DNA of 59,959 nucleotides. Source: Bacteroidales bacterium (GTDB taxonomy: Bacteria; Bacteroidota; Bacteroidia; Bacteroidales; UBA932). Below, one piece after another: positions 44,100 to 51,971 of this stretch (position 1 is its first letter; every line of letters begins with the position of its first letter). The stretch is from assembly GCA_017447265.1 (NCBI GenBank), contig JAFSOA010000019.1, positions 1 through 59,959 on the forward strand, given 5' to 3'. The position numbers and the translations under genes were made by a program. Under the pieces are notes generated by a model that was given only the letters and a program-made list of their open reading frames with translations, did no database searches and had not been told where the DNA came from.

Positions 44100-46562
44100 T
44101 CATTTCGTTTTTATCTTTATTGTTGATGATTGCAATCCTTCGGAAGTGGCTGTGAGGGTAATGGTTCCCTTATGATGGGAAGATTGGACGATGGCGGTGA
44201 GCTGGCCGCTGAAAGCGGGCATGGTCGTGGACTGGAACGGCACCAGGCAGGTGGCGTCGCCGTTGGCGGCGGCGCGGAAGGTGCCGGCGCCCCTGACGGC
44301 GAAACTGACGTCAGGACCGGCTGTCGGACAGAGGTTTCCGTCGGCATCGACGATGCGGACGGTGACATAGGCCAGGTCGAGGCCGTCGGCATCCAGCACC
44401 GTCCGGTCGGCCGACAGTTCGATGGCGGCGGGCTCGCCGGCCGTGCGAACCGCTTCGCGCTGCTGCTCTTTTCCGGCGGCATCGTATGCCACCACCTCGA
44501 TCACGCCGGGCTCATACACCACGTCGGGCCACATCAGGCGGTAGCGCGGCATCGTCGCGGCACTGTTCTCCTCGTTGTTGATGCCCGAATTAGCCGTTTT
44601 AAACGATTCGAAACGTTTCACGCCCTGCGAGACCCCGTTCACAAAGAGTTCCGCCATGGGCCAGCTGGTGTAGCACATCACAGGCACCTTCTCCCCTTCC
44701 CGTCCCGGCCAGGTCCAGTGCGGCAGCAGGTGCAGCGTCGGATCGTCTTTCCGCCACTGCGCGCGATAGAGCCAATAGCGGTCCTTGGGCAGCGAGGCCA
44801 GATCGAAGATGCCGAAATACGAGCTATGGCTCGGCCAGGCATCCACGTCGTACGGCGTGGGCTCGCCGAGGTAATCGAAACCCGTCCAGACGAACTGCCC
44901 GATGGTCCATTCGTAGTCGTCCATCATCGCGAAATCAATGTCGGGAACATTGGACCACCAGCAGTATTCCACATCATAGGCGGAACTCTGGTTGTCGGGA
45001 TAGACGGCGCCGCTCTTCAACGCGGCCGGCTGCTTGTACACGCCGCGGGAGCTCACGGTTGAAGCGGTCTCCGAGCCCAGAAGCAGTTTTTGAGGTAACA
45101 AGTCGTATGCTTCTGTGTATCTGTATGTTCTATAATTGAATCCTACGATGTCGAGCAGCTGCGCGAAACCATTGCGGACCACGCAGTCGGCCCGGTCCAT
45201 GCCGGCCGTCACCAGGCGCGTCGGGTCTTCCCGGTGACAGATATCCTGCAGGAAGGCCGCCACTTTGAAGCCCTCGTCGGCGCACTGGGTCGGCACCTCG
45301 TTGCCGATGCCCCACATGATCACGGAGGGGTTGTTGCGGAAGTGCCGGATCATGTTGACCATATCTTTTTCCGCCCACGCGTCGAAGAACCTGTGATAGC
45401 CGTTCTCGCACTTGGCGATGTCCCACTCGTCGAAGGCCTCGACCATCATCATGAAGCCCATCTCGTCGCAGAGTTCCACGAGTTCGGGCGCGGGCATGTT
45501 GTGCGAGGTGCGGATGGCGTCGCAGCCCATTTCTTTCAGCAGGGTCAGCTGGTGGCGCAGGGCGGCCTTATTGACGGCGGCGCCGAGCGGGCCAAGGTCG
45601 TGGTGGTTGCACACGCCCTGGATCTTGCGCCGCTGGCCGTTGAGATAGAAGCCCTTGTCGGGAACCAGCGAGAGGGTGCGGATGCCGAAGCGGGTCTCGT
45701 ACTGGTCCAGCACGGTCTCGTTATCCGCGTCCAGCAGCCGGGTCTCGGCGCGGTAGAGGACGGGATGTTCCGGCGACCAGGTCTGCGGGACGGGGATGCG
45801 CATCTTCTGCGTCATCGTGCTGTCTGCCTGTTGGTTCAGTCCGACGCAATAGCTTCCGTCGGGTCCCCAGATGGTTGTAGCCACCCACATGCCTTCCCGG
45901 AATCCCGCTATCTGGAGTTCCAGCTCCACCGCCGCCTCTTCGGCCGTCAGTTCTGTCGTCCGGATGCACGTGCCCCAAACGGGGATATGGGTTTTGTTGG
46001 TCTTGATCAGGTGCACGTTGCGGTAGAGGCCGGCGCCGGGGTACCAGCGCGAGCTGTTGGGCAGGTTTTCGAGGCTGACTTCCAGCAGGTTGTCCTGGCC
46101 GTCGGGGTTCATGAACGCTGTCACGTCGGCGTGGAAGGCGTTGTAGCCGTAGGGCCATTCGGTCACGTGCCGGCCGTTGACGCGCACCTGCGCCTGGCTC
46201 ATGGCGCCGTCGAAGAGCAGGGTCACGGCGTGTTCTCCGGGCTTGAAGTCCGCCACGTCAAAGCGGGTGCGGTACCAGCCTTTCCCCATGTACGGCAGGC
46301 CGCCGGTGCGGCCGGTATGTTCGGTGACGCTGGTTTCGAAGTTCTGGGTCACTTGCACGGCCTGGAGGTCGTTATTGCGGTCGAAGGGGCCTTCGATGGC
46401 CCAGTCGTGCGGCACGGTCACCTGCGTCCATGTCTGGCCGTCGCGGCTGAATTCCCATTGCGTCAGCAGGGTTTCCTGCCGCGGCGACGCCGGCTGCTGC
46501 TGTTGCCGGCACGAAACCAACAATAGCAAGGCAATGATAAGTATACTATTGAATCGATTCAT
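44100..46562 (-). CDS. GH2-family beta-galactosidase lipoprotein
   Basis: 820 residues; lipobox LVSC after a short signal, then RQQQQPAS with no acidic run, so a periplasm-facing anchor is likely. Order: sugar-binding jelly roll (WEFSRDGQTWTQVTVPHDWAIEGPF), Ig-like domain, TIM barrel with acid/base glutamate in WGIGNEVPTQ and probable nucleophile in LLGSETAST, then C-terminal Ig-like domains. GH2 covers several activities, but the company of GH53, galK and galM points to beta-galactosidase acting on galacto-oligosaccharides. It overlaps the GH53 gene by 4 bp. Confidence 0.9.
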   Translation of the reverse strand: MNRFNSILIIALLLLVSCRQQQQPASPRQETLLTQWEFSRDGQTWTQVTVPHDWAIEGPFDRNNDLQAVQVTQNFETSVTEHTGRTGGLPYMGKGWYRTRFDVADFKPGEHAVTLLFDGAMSQAQVRVNGRHVTEWPYGYNAFHADVTAFMNPDGQDNLLEVSLENLPNSSRWYPGAGLYRNVHLIKTNKTHIPVWGTCIRTTELTAEEAAVELELQIAGFREGMWVATTIWGPDGSYCVGLNQQADSTMTQKMRIPVPQTWSPEHPVLYRAETRLLDADNETVLDQYETRFGIRTLSLVPDKGFYLNGQRRKIQGVCNHHDLGPLGAAVNKAALRHQLTLLKEMGCDAIRTSHNMPAPELVELCDEMGFMMMVEAFDEWDIAKCENGYHRFFDAWAEKDMVNMIRHFRNNPSVIMWGIGNEVPTQCADEGFKVAAFLQDICHREDPTRLVTAGMDRADCVVRNGFAQLLDIVGFNYRTYRYTEAYDLLPQKLLLGSETASTVSSRGVYKQPAALKSGAVYPDNQSSAYDVEYCWWSNVPDIDFAMMDDYEWTIGQFVWTGFDYLGEPTPYDVDAWPSHSSYFGIFDLASLPKDRYWLYRAQWRKDDPTLHLLPHWTWPGREGEKVPVMCYTSWPMAELFVNGVSQGVKRFESFKTANSGINNEENSAATMPRYRLMWPDVVYEPGVIEVVAYDAAGKEQQREAVRTAGEPAAIELSADRTVLDADGLDLAYVTVRIVDADGNLCPTAGPDVSFAVRGAGTFRAAANGDATCLVPFQSTTMPAFSGQLTAIVQSSHHKGTITLTATSEGLQSSTIKIKTK

Positions 46563-47587
46563 TCTTTAAATGCATCCAATGCCACCGTCGGTTTTCCGTT
46601 GTTGTCGAAAGCGGCTTTCGAATAATGGCTCCAGGAGTGGTAGCCTTCCGGTTCCCAGTACAAAACGCCCGTGCAATGACTCTGCTCCGTGTTTTTCGCC
46701 CGGCCGATCAGGTCTTTCAGGAACGAACGGCAAGTCTCGGCTTCCGTCCATTCCATCCCCACCTCGCAGATGATCGTTTCTTTCTGATACTGCGAGTAGA
46801 GCGTCTGTATATTGTTCAGGATCTGGTCGTTATAGCTCTGCCAATTGGTCTTTTCGGGATAGAGCGACAGGCCGATCAGGTCGTATTTCGCGCCATGAAT
46901 CTGGAAATTGCGGAAGAACCATTGCAAAGTTTCCCATTTCCAGCCGTTGTCGACGTGCACCATGATTTTCGCATTGGGGAAAACGTTCCTGGCGGCGGCG
47001 TAGCCGGCGTTGTGCAGCTGCACATAGTTTTCAAAGCCGGCATCGGTGTAATTCTGCCCGTCGGGCCAGAGCATGCCGCCCGTGGTCTCGTTGCCGATCT
47101 GGATCCATTCCGGCGCGACGCCGGCCAGACGCAGCGCCATCAGCACGTCGTTCGTGTGGCTGGCGACCGCCGCTTTCAATTCGTCCAGCGCCAGGCCCTT
47201 CCAGGCCTCCGGCTTGTTCTGTTTGCCGGGATCCGCCCAGGAGTCGCTGTAGTGGAAGTCAATCATGATGCGCATGCCCAGTGCCTGGGCCCGGAGCGCC
47301 TTGGCCACCACGTCGTCTTTCCCGCACCAACCGTCCGCGGGATTGACCCACACGCGCAAGCGGATGGCATTCATGCCCAGGCTCTTGAGTAGGGCCATGC
47401 ACTCGGTCTGTTTCCCGGACGCGTCGTAGAAGCGGCAGCCCTCCTTCTCCATCTGGGTCACCCAGCTCACGTCGGCGCCTTTAGCAAACGTGCTTGCGGG
47501 CGTGGGCCCGGGTTCGGGTTCTGGCTTTTCACAACTGCCCGCCGTCAGGGCAACAATCAGAAAGCATGCGGCAAGGATTCGTTTCAT
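46559..47587 (-). CDS. GH53 arabinogalactan endo-beta-1,4-galactanase lipoprotein
   Basis: Cuts beta-1,4-galactan side chains of pectin into galacto-oligosaccharides. 342 residues. The signal ends in AGSC and is followed by EKPEPEPGP, an acidic run right after the cysteine that resembles the Bacteroidetes lipoprotein export signal and suggests a surface location. Catalytic glutamates: E167 in IQIGNETTGG (acid/base) and E275 in TIICEVGMEWTE (nucleophile). Other family blocks: FAKGADVSWVTQMEKEGCRF, IDFHYSDSWADPGKQ. It is the first gene of the galactan operon. Confidence 0.95.
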   Translation of the reverse strand: MKRILAACFLIVALTAGSCEKPEPEPGPTPASTFAKGADVSWVTQMEKEGCRFYDASGKQTECMALLKSLGMNAIRLRVWVNPADGWCGKDDVVAKALRAQALGMRIMIDFHYSDSWADPGKQNKPEAWKGLALDELKAAVASHTNDVLMALRLAGVAPEWIQIGNETTGGMLWPDGQNYTDAGFENYVQLHNAGYAAARNVFPNAKIMVHVDNGWKWETLQWFFRNFQIHGAKYDLIGLSLYPEKTNWQSYNDQILNNIQTLYSQYQKETIICEVGMEWTEAETCRSFLKDLIGRAKNTEQSHCTGVLYWEPEGYHSWSHYSKAAFDNNGKPTVALDAFKE

Positions 47588-47638
47588 AGGCGTTGTCTTT
47601 AAGACGATAAAGATACGGAATATTTACGATTATTTTAC

Positions 47639-47646
47639 TATCTTTG
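47639..47646 (+). promoter_or_regulatory. -7 box of tRNA-Gly
   Basis: TATCTTTG ends 10 nt before the tRNA 5' end, which fits a very short leader. Confidence 0.6.
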
Positions 47647-47656
47647 CAATCCCGTT

Positions 47657-47729
47657 GCGGTAGTAGCTCAGTTGGTAGAGCGTTGGCTTCCCAAGCCGAA
47701 GGTCGCGGGTTCGAGACCCGTCTACCGCT
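47657..47729 (+). tRNA. tRNA-Gly (anticodon CCC)
   Basis: 73 nt cloverleaf: acceptor GCGGTAG/CTACCGC, D-arm GCTC/GAGC, anticodon stem TTGGC/GCCGA with loop TTCCCAA (anticodon CCC), T-arm CGGGTTCGAGACCCG, discriminator T. No encoded CCA. Confidence 0.95.
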
Positions 47730-47735
47730 CTCGCT

Positions 47736-47762
47736 AAATGAGTCGCCTTTGGCGACTCATTT
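47736..47762. terminator. Bidirectional terminator between tRNA-Gly and the AlaX-type gene
   Basis: Perfect 12-bp stem AAATGAGTCGCC / GGCGACTCATTT with a TTT loop. The stop codon of the minus-strand gene (47757-47759) lies inside the stem. Confidence 0.8.
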
Positions 47763-48227
47763 TGCTTCATTTACTCTCCAGCGGACACGCCAGCGGCCGT
47801 CGGCAAAATCATGGCTGAGGATTTCGAAGCGGCCGATCTCCGATGTATTCTTCACATGTGCCCCGGCACAGGCGCAAGCGTCGTAATCGCCGACCCGGAC
47901 GATGCGCAGCGTCTCGGACACATGTTCCGGCAACTTGCTCAGGTCCACGTATTTCGAGGCTTCTTCATGCGACATGTAAGAGATCGTGACCGCCAGATGC
48001 CGGCCGATCACGTCGTTGACCGTGCGGACGATCTCGTCGATCTGTTCCGGCGTCGGAGCGGCCTCCAGCAGGTAGTCACATTTCGATTTCTTGCGCTCGA
48101 TATGCGCATTGCGCGAGCGCGGGCAGCCGAACAGGCGCACCATCGTGGCATTCAGGATATGCTCGCAGGTGTGCATCGGAGGGTACTCCTCCTTGTTGTG
48201 TGCATTGATGACAGGGGTTTCTTCCAT
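47757..48227 (-). CDS. AlaX-type alanyl/threonyl-tRNA editing domain protein
   Basis: 156 residues, a free-standing second-additional-domain (SAD) editing protein. The zinc ligands of the family are visible as HTCEH (HxxxH) near the N-terminus and CAGAH (CxxxH) near residue 120. Such proteins deacylate mischarged tRNA, usually Ser- or Gly-tRNA(Ala). It lacks the glycine-rich N-terminal part of longer AlaX forms. It sits between two tRNA genes with its own -7 box seven bases from the ATG. Confidence 0.85.
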   Translation of the reverse strand: MEETPVINAHNKEEYPPMHTCEHILNATMVRLFGCPRSRNAHIERKKSKCDYLLEAAPTPEQIDEIVRTVNDVIGRHLAVTISYMSHEEASKYVDLSKLPEHVSETLRIVRVGDYDACACAGAHVKNTSEIGRFEILSHDFADGRWRVRWRVNEAK

Positions 48228-48234
48228 AACTTTA

Positions 48235-48242
48235 CAAAATTA
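48235..48242 (-). promoter_or_regulatory. -7-like box of the AlaX-type gene
   Basis: TAATTTTG on the minus strand ends 7 nt before the ATG at 48227, so the leader would be a few bases or none. Confidence 0.45.
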
Positions 48243-48275
48243 GCGAAAAATGTGCGGAGATTCAGAAAAAATTTG

Positions 48276-48283
48276 CATCTTTG
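48276..48283 (+). promoter_or_regulatory. -7-like box of tRNA-Val
   Basis: CATCTTTG (one base off TAnnTTTG) 16 nt before the tRNA. Confidence 0.45.
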
Positions 48284-48299
48284 CAATCCCAATCGATGA

Positions 48300-48374
48300 A
48301 GGGGCGTAGCTCAGCTGGTTTAGAGCGCTTCAGTCACATTGAAGAGGTCATCGGTTCGAATCCGATCGTCCCTA
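48300..48374 (+). tRNA. tRNA-Val (anticodon CAC)
   Basis: 75 nt: acceptor AGGGGCG/CGTCCCT (one G-T pair), D-arm GCTC/GAGC, anticodon stem CTTCA/TGAAG with loop GTCACAT (anticodon CAC), T-arm ATCGGTTCGAATCCGAT, discriminator A. A G at position 32 is unusual. No encoded CCA. Confidence 0.85.
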
Positions 48375-48420
48375 CACAAAAAACCTCGGCCTTCATGGTC
48401 GAGGTTTTTTGTGTAGGGAC
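48368..48420 (+). terminator. Terminator hairpin overlapping the tRNA-Val acceptor arm
   Basis: Perfect 21-bp inverted repeat (48368-48388 with 48400-48420). The left arm begins with GTCCCTA, the 3' strand of the acceptor stem. The stem contains an A6/T6 block, so it could work in both directions. Confidence 0.8.
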
Positions 48421-48540
48421 GAGAAGGCTTCGCCTTCTCTTTTCTACTGGGGGCACAGCCCCCAGACCCCTCGCGCCTTCGCGCGATAGTATGCTTTCAT
48501 TCAGTGATGATGATCCGTATCGTTAAGCCGCGTAGCGGCT
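48421..48540. repeat. Cluster of small tandem hairpins
   Basis: Perfect hairpins in a row: GAGAAGGC/GCCTTCTC (48421-48439, followed by TTTTC), CTGGGGGC/GCCCCCAG (48447-48465), a short CGCG/CGCG, and AGCCGC/GCGGCT near 48528-48540. No ORF of note. Confidence 0.6.
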
Positions 48541-48606
48541 GAATCCGATCACATACCTTGTAGCCGCCAGCCCTCATATTTTTTTAAAAGAATACGCAAA
48601 AATCCG

Positions 48607-48614
48607 TATTTTTG
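48607..48614 (+). promoter_or_regulatory. -7 box of the transaldolase-family gene
   Basis: TATTTTTG, consensus, 22 nt before the ATG at 48637. Confidence 0.55.
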
Positions 48615-48636
48615 CAGGTACGAAAAATCCATCACC

Positions 48637-49290
48637 ATGAAATTCTTCCTCGACACGGCCAATGTGGATGACATCCGCAAAGCCAATGACATGGGCGTCA
48701 TCTGCGGCGTCACCACCAACCCCTCCCTCATCGCCAAAGAAGGCCGCGACTTCAAGCAGGTCGTCGCCGAAATCGCCTCCATCGTCGACGGGCCCATCAG
48801 CGGCGAGGTGAAAGCCACGACCACCGATGCCGAAGGCATGATCCGCGAAGGCCGTGAGATCGCCAGGATCCACAAGAACATGGTGGTCAAGATCCCGATG
48901 ACCGTCGAGGGCCTCAAAGCCTGCCATGCCCTGGCCGCCGAAGACATCAAAGTCAACATGACGCTGATTTTCACGGCCAACCAGGCCCTGCTGGCCGCCC
49001 GCTCCGGCGCCGCCTTCGTCAGCCCCTTTGTCGGTCGCCTCGACGACATCAGCGTCCGCGGCACCGACCTGATCTCCGAAGTCGCCCAGATCTTCAACAC
49101 CCACGGCATCCAGACCGAAATCATCGCCGCCAGCATCCGCCACCCCATGCACGTCACGGAGTGCGCCCTCGCCGGCGCCGACATCGCCACCGTCCCCTAC
49201 AAAGTCATCGAACAGATGACCAAGCACCCGCTCACCGACCAGGGCATCGAGAAATTCCGCAAAGACTACGAAGCGGTGTTCGGGAAATAG
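48637..49290 (+). CDS. Transaldolase / fructose-6-phosphate aldolase family protein
   Basis: 217 residues, the short (TalC/FsaA) transaldolase class. Signatures: [29 protein letters not shown], and the Schiff-base lysine in MVVKIPMT, with [11 protein letters not shown] later. Members act either as transaldolase in the pentose phosphate pathway or as fructose-6-phosphate aldolase; the two cannot be separated from sequence by eye. Strong codon bias suggests high expression. Confidence 0.93.
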   Translation: MKFFLDTANVDDIRKANDMGVICGVTTNPSLIAKEGRDFKQVVAEIASIVDGPISGEVKATTTDAEGMIREGREIARIHKNMVVKIPMTVEGLKACHALAAEDIKVNMTLIFTANQALLAARSGAAFVSPFVGRLDDISVRGTDLISEVAQIFNTHGIQTEIIAASIRHPMHVTECALAGADIATVPYKVIEQMTKHPLTDQGIEKFRKDYEAVFGK

Positions 49291-49315
49291 CCCGTTTGCA
49301 CGCAGCGTCATCGCT

Positions 49316-49846
49316 ATGGAATTCTATGTAAGCGACCTGATCGCCACGCCGCCCGAACAATTCGAGACGCCGCTGCAACAGCTTGTCTATGAAACTTTTG
49401 CATCGACGGGCATCCCCTTCGAACGTGTAGATACCGATCCCGGCCTCACCATGGAGGATTGCGCGCACATCAGCGCCCGCATCGGGGTGGACATCGTGAA
49501 GACCATCTTCCTGTGCAACCGCCAGCAGACGGAGTTCTACCTCTATGTCACTTCGCACGACAAGCCGTTCGTGACGCGGGAGTTCTGCAGCGCGCTGGAG
49601 ATTCCGCGGGTGTCCTTCGCTTCCGCCGACCAGTTGTGGGAACGCACGGGGGTGCGGGTGGGCGCTACGACCATCCTCAGCGGCGTCTGGCCTGCCTGTG
49701 CCGGCGTGCACCTGGTCATGGACGCTTCTCTTGCCGCATCCGAGTGGTTCGCCTGCACCGACGGCACCCCCACCTGCTTCGTAAAACTCCGCACGCGCGA
49801 CCTGTTGGAGCGGTATCTCCACGGCCTGGAGGTCCGACTGATATGA
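49316..49846 (+). CDS. YbaK/ProX-type prolyl-tRNA editing domain protein
   Basis: Free-standing aminoacyl-tRNA deacylase domain (PrdX/ProXp group), 176 residues. Members clear Ala- or Cys-tRNA(Pro). Family features: YETFASTGIPFERVDTDPGLTMEDC at the N-terminus, the lysine in VDIVKTIFLCNRQQ, and VRVGATTILSGVWPA with the conserved glycine-rich loop. The stop overlaps the start of the alkylation-repair gene (ATGA). Confidence 0.88.
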   Translation: MEFYVSDLIATPPEQFETPLQQLVYETFASTGIPFERVDTDPGLTMEDCAHISARIGVDIVKTIFLCNRQQTEFYLYVTSHDKPFVTREFCSALEIPRVSFASADQLWERTGVRVGATTILSGVWPACAGVHLVMDASLAASEWFACTDGTPTCFVKLRTRDLLERYLHGLEVRLI

Positions 49847-50841
49847 AAGCGGCGGGGGACGCATCGGCCGGTCCGACGCGGAATAGTCTCCTGCAGACGA
49901 TGCTGGATCACGCCGACCCGTCGCAGGTTGCCGGCCTATCGCGCTTTTTCAAGACGGGTCCGGGGCAGTACGGCGAAGGCGACAAGTTCCTGGGCATCAA
50001 GGTGCCTGTGACGCGCGAGGTGGTTCGCGGCTGCTGGAAGGAGATGCTGCCGGCGGACTGGCAGGAGCGGGCTTCTCGAAGCGAAACGCCTTTCCCGGAG
50101 CTGGAGGAATGCATCCGTTCGGAGTATCACGAAGTGCGCCTGGCGGCTTTATTGACGCTGGTGGAGATCTTCAAGCACGCGAAGAGATCCTTCGTCGCTT
50201 CCGCTCCTCAGGATGACAGGACTTGTCATTCTGAGCGGCTTTCTTGTCATTCTGAGCGAAGCGAAGAATCTATCCAACATAAGTGCGTCGATTTCTATCT
50301 GGCACACACCGCCTTCATCAACAACTGGGACCTGGTGGACCTCTCCTGCTATCCCCTGCTGGGCGAGTGGCTGCTGGACAAAGACCGCAGCCTGCTTTAC
50401 GACCTGGCCCGCAACGGCCGTACCCTCTGGGAGCAGCGCATCGGCATCGTCAGCACCATGACCTTCATCCGCCATGGCCAACTCGACGACACCTTTGCCA
50501 TCGCCGACATCCTCCTCCATCACCCCCACGACCTCATCCATAAAGCGGTCGGCTGGCTCCTGCGTGAAGCCGGCAAGAAGGACAAAGCGGCCCTGGAGGC
50601 GTATCTAAACGGACGGAGATCCTTCGTCGCTAACGCTCCTCAGGATGACAATTGTCATTCTGAGCAACCTTCCTGTCATTCTGAGCGTACTTCCTGTCAT
50701 TCTGAGCAACCTTCCTGTCATTCTGAGCGTAGCGAAGAATCTCATCGTTATTTGCAAATGCCCCGCACCATGCTCCGCTACGCCATCGAAAAATTCCCGG
50801 AGGCGGACCGGCAACTTTATCTGACCGGTCATGCCCATTGA
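49843..50841 (+). CDS. AlkD-like DNA alkylation repair protein with two repeat insertions
   Basis: HEAT-like repeat DNA glycosylase family (AlkD), 332 residues against roughly 230 for the family. ATG 49843 overlaps the previous stop. The family core is intact in pieces: FFKTGPGQYGEGDKFLGI, then AFINNWDLVDLSCYPLLG and MPRTMLRYAIEKFPE. Two blocks do not belong to the family: residues about 115-143 and 259-300, both ending CHSERSEES, encoded by palindromic repeats at 50185-50271 and 50617-50742. Both fall between helices and keep the frame, so the protein may still fold. Confidence 0.88.
   Translation: MKAAGDASAGPTRNSLLQTMLDHADPSQVAGLSRFFKTGPGQYGEGDKFLGIKVPVTREVVRGCWKEMLPADWQERASRSETPFPELEECIRSEYHEVRLAALLTLVEIFKHAKRSFVASAPQDDRTCHSERLSCHSERSEESIQHKCVDFYLAHTAFINNWDLVDLSCYPLLGEWLLDKDRSLLYDLARNGRTLWEQRIGIVSTMTFIRHGQLDDTFAIADILLHHPHDLIHKAVGWLLREAGKKDKAALEAYLNGRRSFVANAPQDDNCHSEQPSCHSERTSCHSEQPSCHSERSEESHRYLQMPRTMLRYAIEKFPEADRQLYLTGHAH
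50185..50271. repeat. Protein-coding palindromic repeat, copy 1
   Basis: 87 bp (29 codons) with termini AGATCCTTCG and CGAAGAATCT and inner CTCAGGATGACA / TGTCATTCTGAG. It contains two TGTCATTCTGAGC units and lies inside the alkylation-repair gene. Confidence 0.9.
50617..50742. repeat. Protein-coding palindromic repeat, copy 2
   Basis: 126 bp (42 codons), same termini as copy 1. It has four TGTCATTCTGAGC units spaced 21 bp, alternating CAACCTTCC and CGTACTTCC spacers. It lies inside the alkylation-repair gene. Confidence 0.9.
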
Positions 50842-51499
50842 GAAACATCCGTTCGAGCCGTTCTCGCCGGAGGGTGCAAGAATCCTGTTCCTGGGGAGTT
50901 TTCCGCCGCAGGAGCACCGCTGGTGCATGCCGTTCTACTACCCGAACTGGATCAACGATTTCTGGCGGATCATGGGACAGATCCACTTCGGAAATAAGGA
51001 CCACTTCTGCATCCCCGCCGAAAAGCGCTTTGACGAAGCAGCCATCCGAGGCTTCTGCACAGACCAGGGCCTGGCCTTCTACGACACGGCCTGCGAAGTG
51101 CGCCGCCTCAAGGGCAATGCCTCCGACGCATCCCTGGAGGTCGTCACGCCCACCGACATCCCCGCCCTGCTCGCCCGGATTCCGGATTGCCACACGCTGG
51201 TCACCACGGGCCAGAAGGCCACCGAGGTCATCGCCGGATCATTTGGCTGCGTCGTTCCACCCGTCGGTGGTTATATCGACATTAGATCCTTCGTCGCTTA
51301 CGCTCCTCAGGATGACAACTGTCATTCTGAGCGTACTTCCTGTCATTCTGAGCAACCTTCCTGTCATTCTGAGCGTACTTCCTGTCATTCTGAGCGAAGC
51401 GAAGAATCTATTCGCTTCTACCGCATGCCCTCCACATCCCGCGCCTATCCGCTGCCGCTGGAGAAAAAAGCCGAAGCCTACCGCAAACTCTTTAAATAA
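50831..51499 (+). CDS. Uracil-DNA-glycosylase-family protein with one repeat insertion
   Basis: 222 residues, Mug/UDG-like fold: ILFLGSFPPQEHRWCMPFYYP at the N-terminus, LAFYDTACEVRRLKGNASD, and the C-terminal MPSTSRAYPLPLEKKAEAYR. Residues about 152-193, just ahead of MPSTSRAYP, are the CHSERSEES-type repeat product (51284-51409) and not part of the family. The gene overlaps the alkylation-repair gene by 11 bp, so the two repair proteins are probably co-expressed. Substrate specificity is uncertain. Confidence 0.82.
   Translation: MPIEKHPFEPFSPEGARILFLGSFPPQEHRWCMPFYYPNWINDFWRIMGQIHFGNKDHFCIPAEKRFDEAAIRGFCTDQGLAFYDTACEVRRLKGNASDASLEVVTPTDIPALLARIPDCHTLVTTGQKATEVIAGSFGCVVPPVGGYIDIRSFVAYAPQDDNCHSERTSCHSEQPSCHSERTSCHSERSEESIRFYRMPSTSRAYPLPLEKKAEAYRKLFK
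51284..51409. repeat. Protein-coding palindromic repeat, copy 3
   Basis: 126 bp (42 codons), termini AGATCCTTCG and CGAAGAATCT, four TGTCATTCTGAGC units at 21-bp spacing. It lies inside the glycosylase gene. Confidence 0.9.
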
Positions 51500-51506
51500 C
51501 ACCCAT

Positions 51507-51956
51507 ATGCTCAAAATCGGAGACCCCATGCCCCACTTCGAAGTGGTGGACCAGGACGGACAAACCGTTACGTCCGAGGACTTTATCGGCCGCGGCCGCA
51601 AGACTATTATTTACTTTTACCCCAAGGACAACACCTCCGGCTGCACCGCCGAAGCCTGCTCCTTCCGCGACAACTATGCCGAGTTGACGGCCGCCGGCTA
51701 CAACGTGGTGGGCGTCAGCAAGGATTCCGCTGCTTCCCACTCCCGCTTCCAGGCCAAGTTTGAGCTGCCGTTCCGCCTCCTCTCCGACCCTTCCACTGAA
51801 ATGCTCCAAGCCTTCGGCGCCTGGGGAGAGAAGAAGATGTACGGCAAAACGGTCCTCGGTACCCTCCGCCGCACCTTCATTTTCTCCGAGGATGGTCACC
51901 TCGAGCGCATCATCGAGAAAGTCGACACCAAGAACGCAGCCGGGCAGATCCTGTAG
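51507..51956 (+). CDS. bcp: Thioredoxin-dependent thiol peroxidase, Bcp/PrxQ family
   Basis: Reduces hydroperoxides with electrons from thioredoxin. 149 residues, standard. The peroxidatic and resolving cysteines are in NTSGCTAEACSFRDNY (five apart), preceded by IIYFYPKD. ATG 51507 lies 7 bp after the glycosylase stop; the open frame upstream is a shadow of that gene. Confidence 0.95.
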   Translation: MLKIGDPMPHFEVVDQDGQTVTSEDFIGRGRKTIIYFYPKDNTSGCTAEACSFRDNYAELTAAGYNVVGVSKDSAASHSRFQAKFELPFRLLSDPSTEMLQAFGAWGEKKMYGKTVLGTLRRTFIFSEDGHLERIIEKVDTKNAAGQIL

Positions 51957-51971
51957 GCTACGGTTCCGATT

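Noticed and set aside
48300-48374. tRNA-Val read as tRNA-Asp (GTC)
   Set aside because: Placing GTC as anticodon would break the 5-bp anticodon stem CTTCA/TGAAG; with that stem the anticodon is CAC.
50640-50742. Possible CRISPR-like tandem repeats
   Set aside because: The 21-bp units have no unique spacers, lie inside coding sequence, and belong to a palindromic intergenic repeat family.
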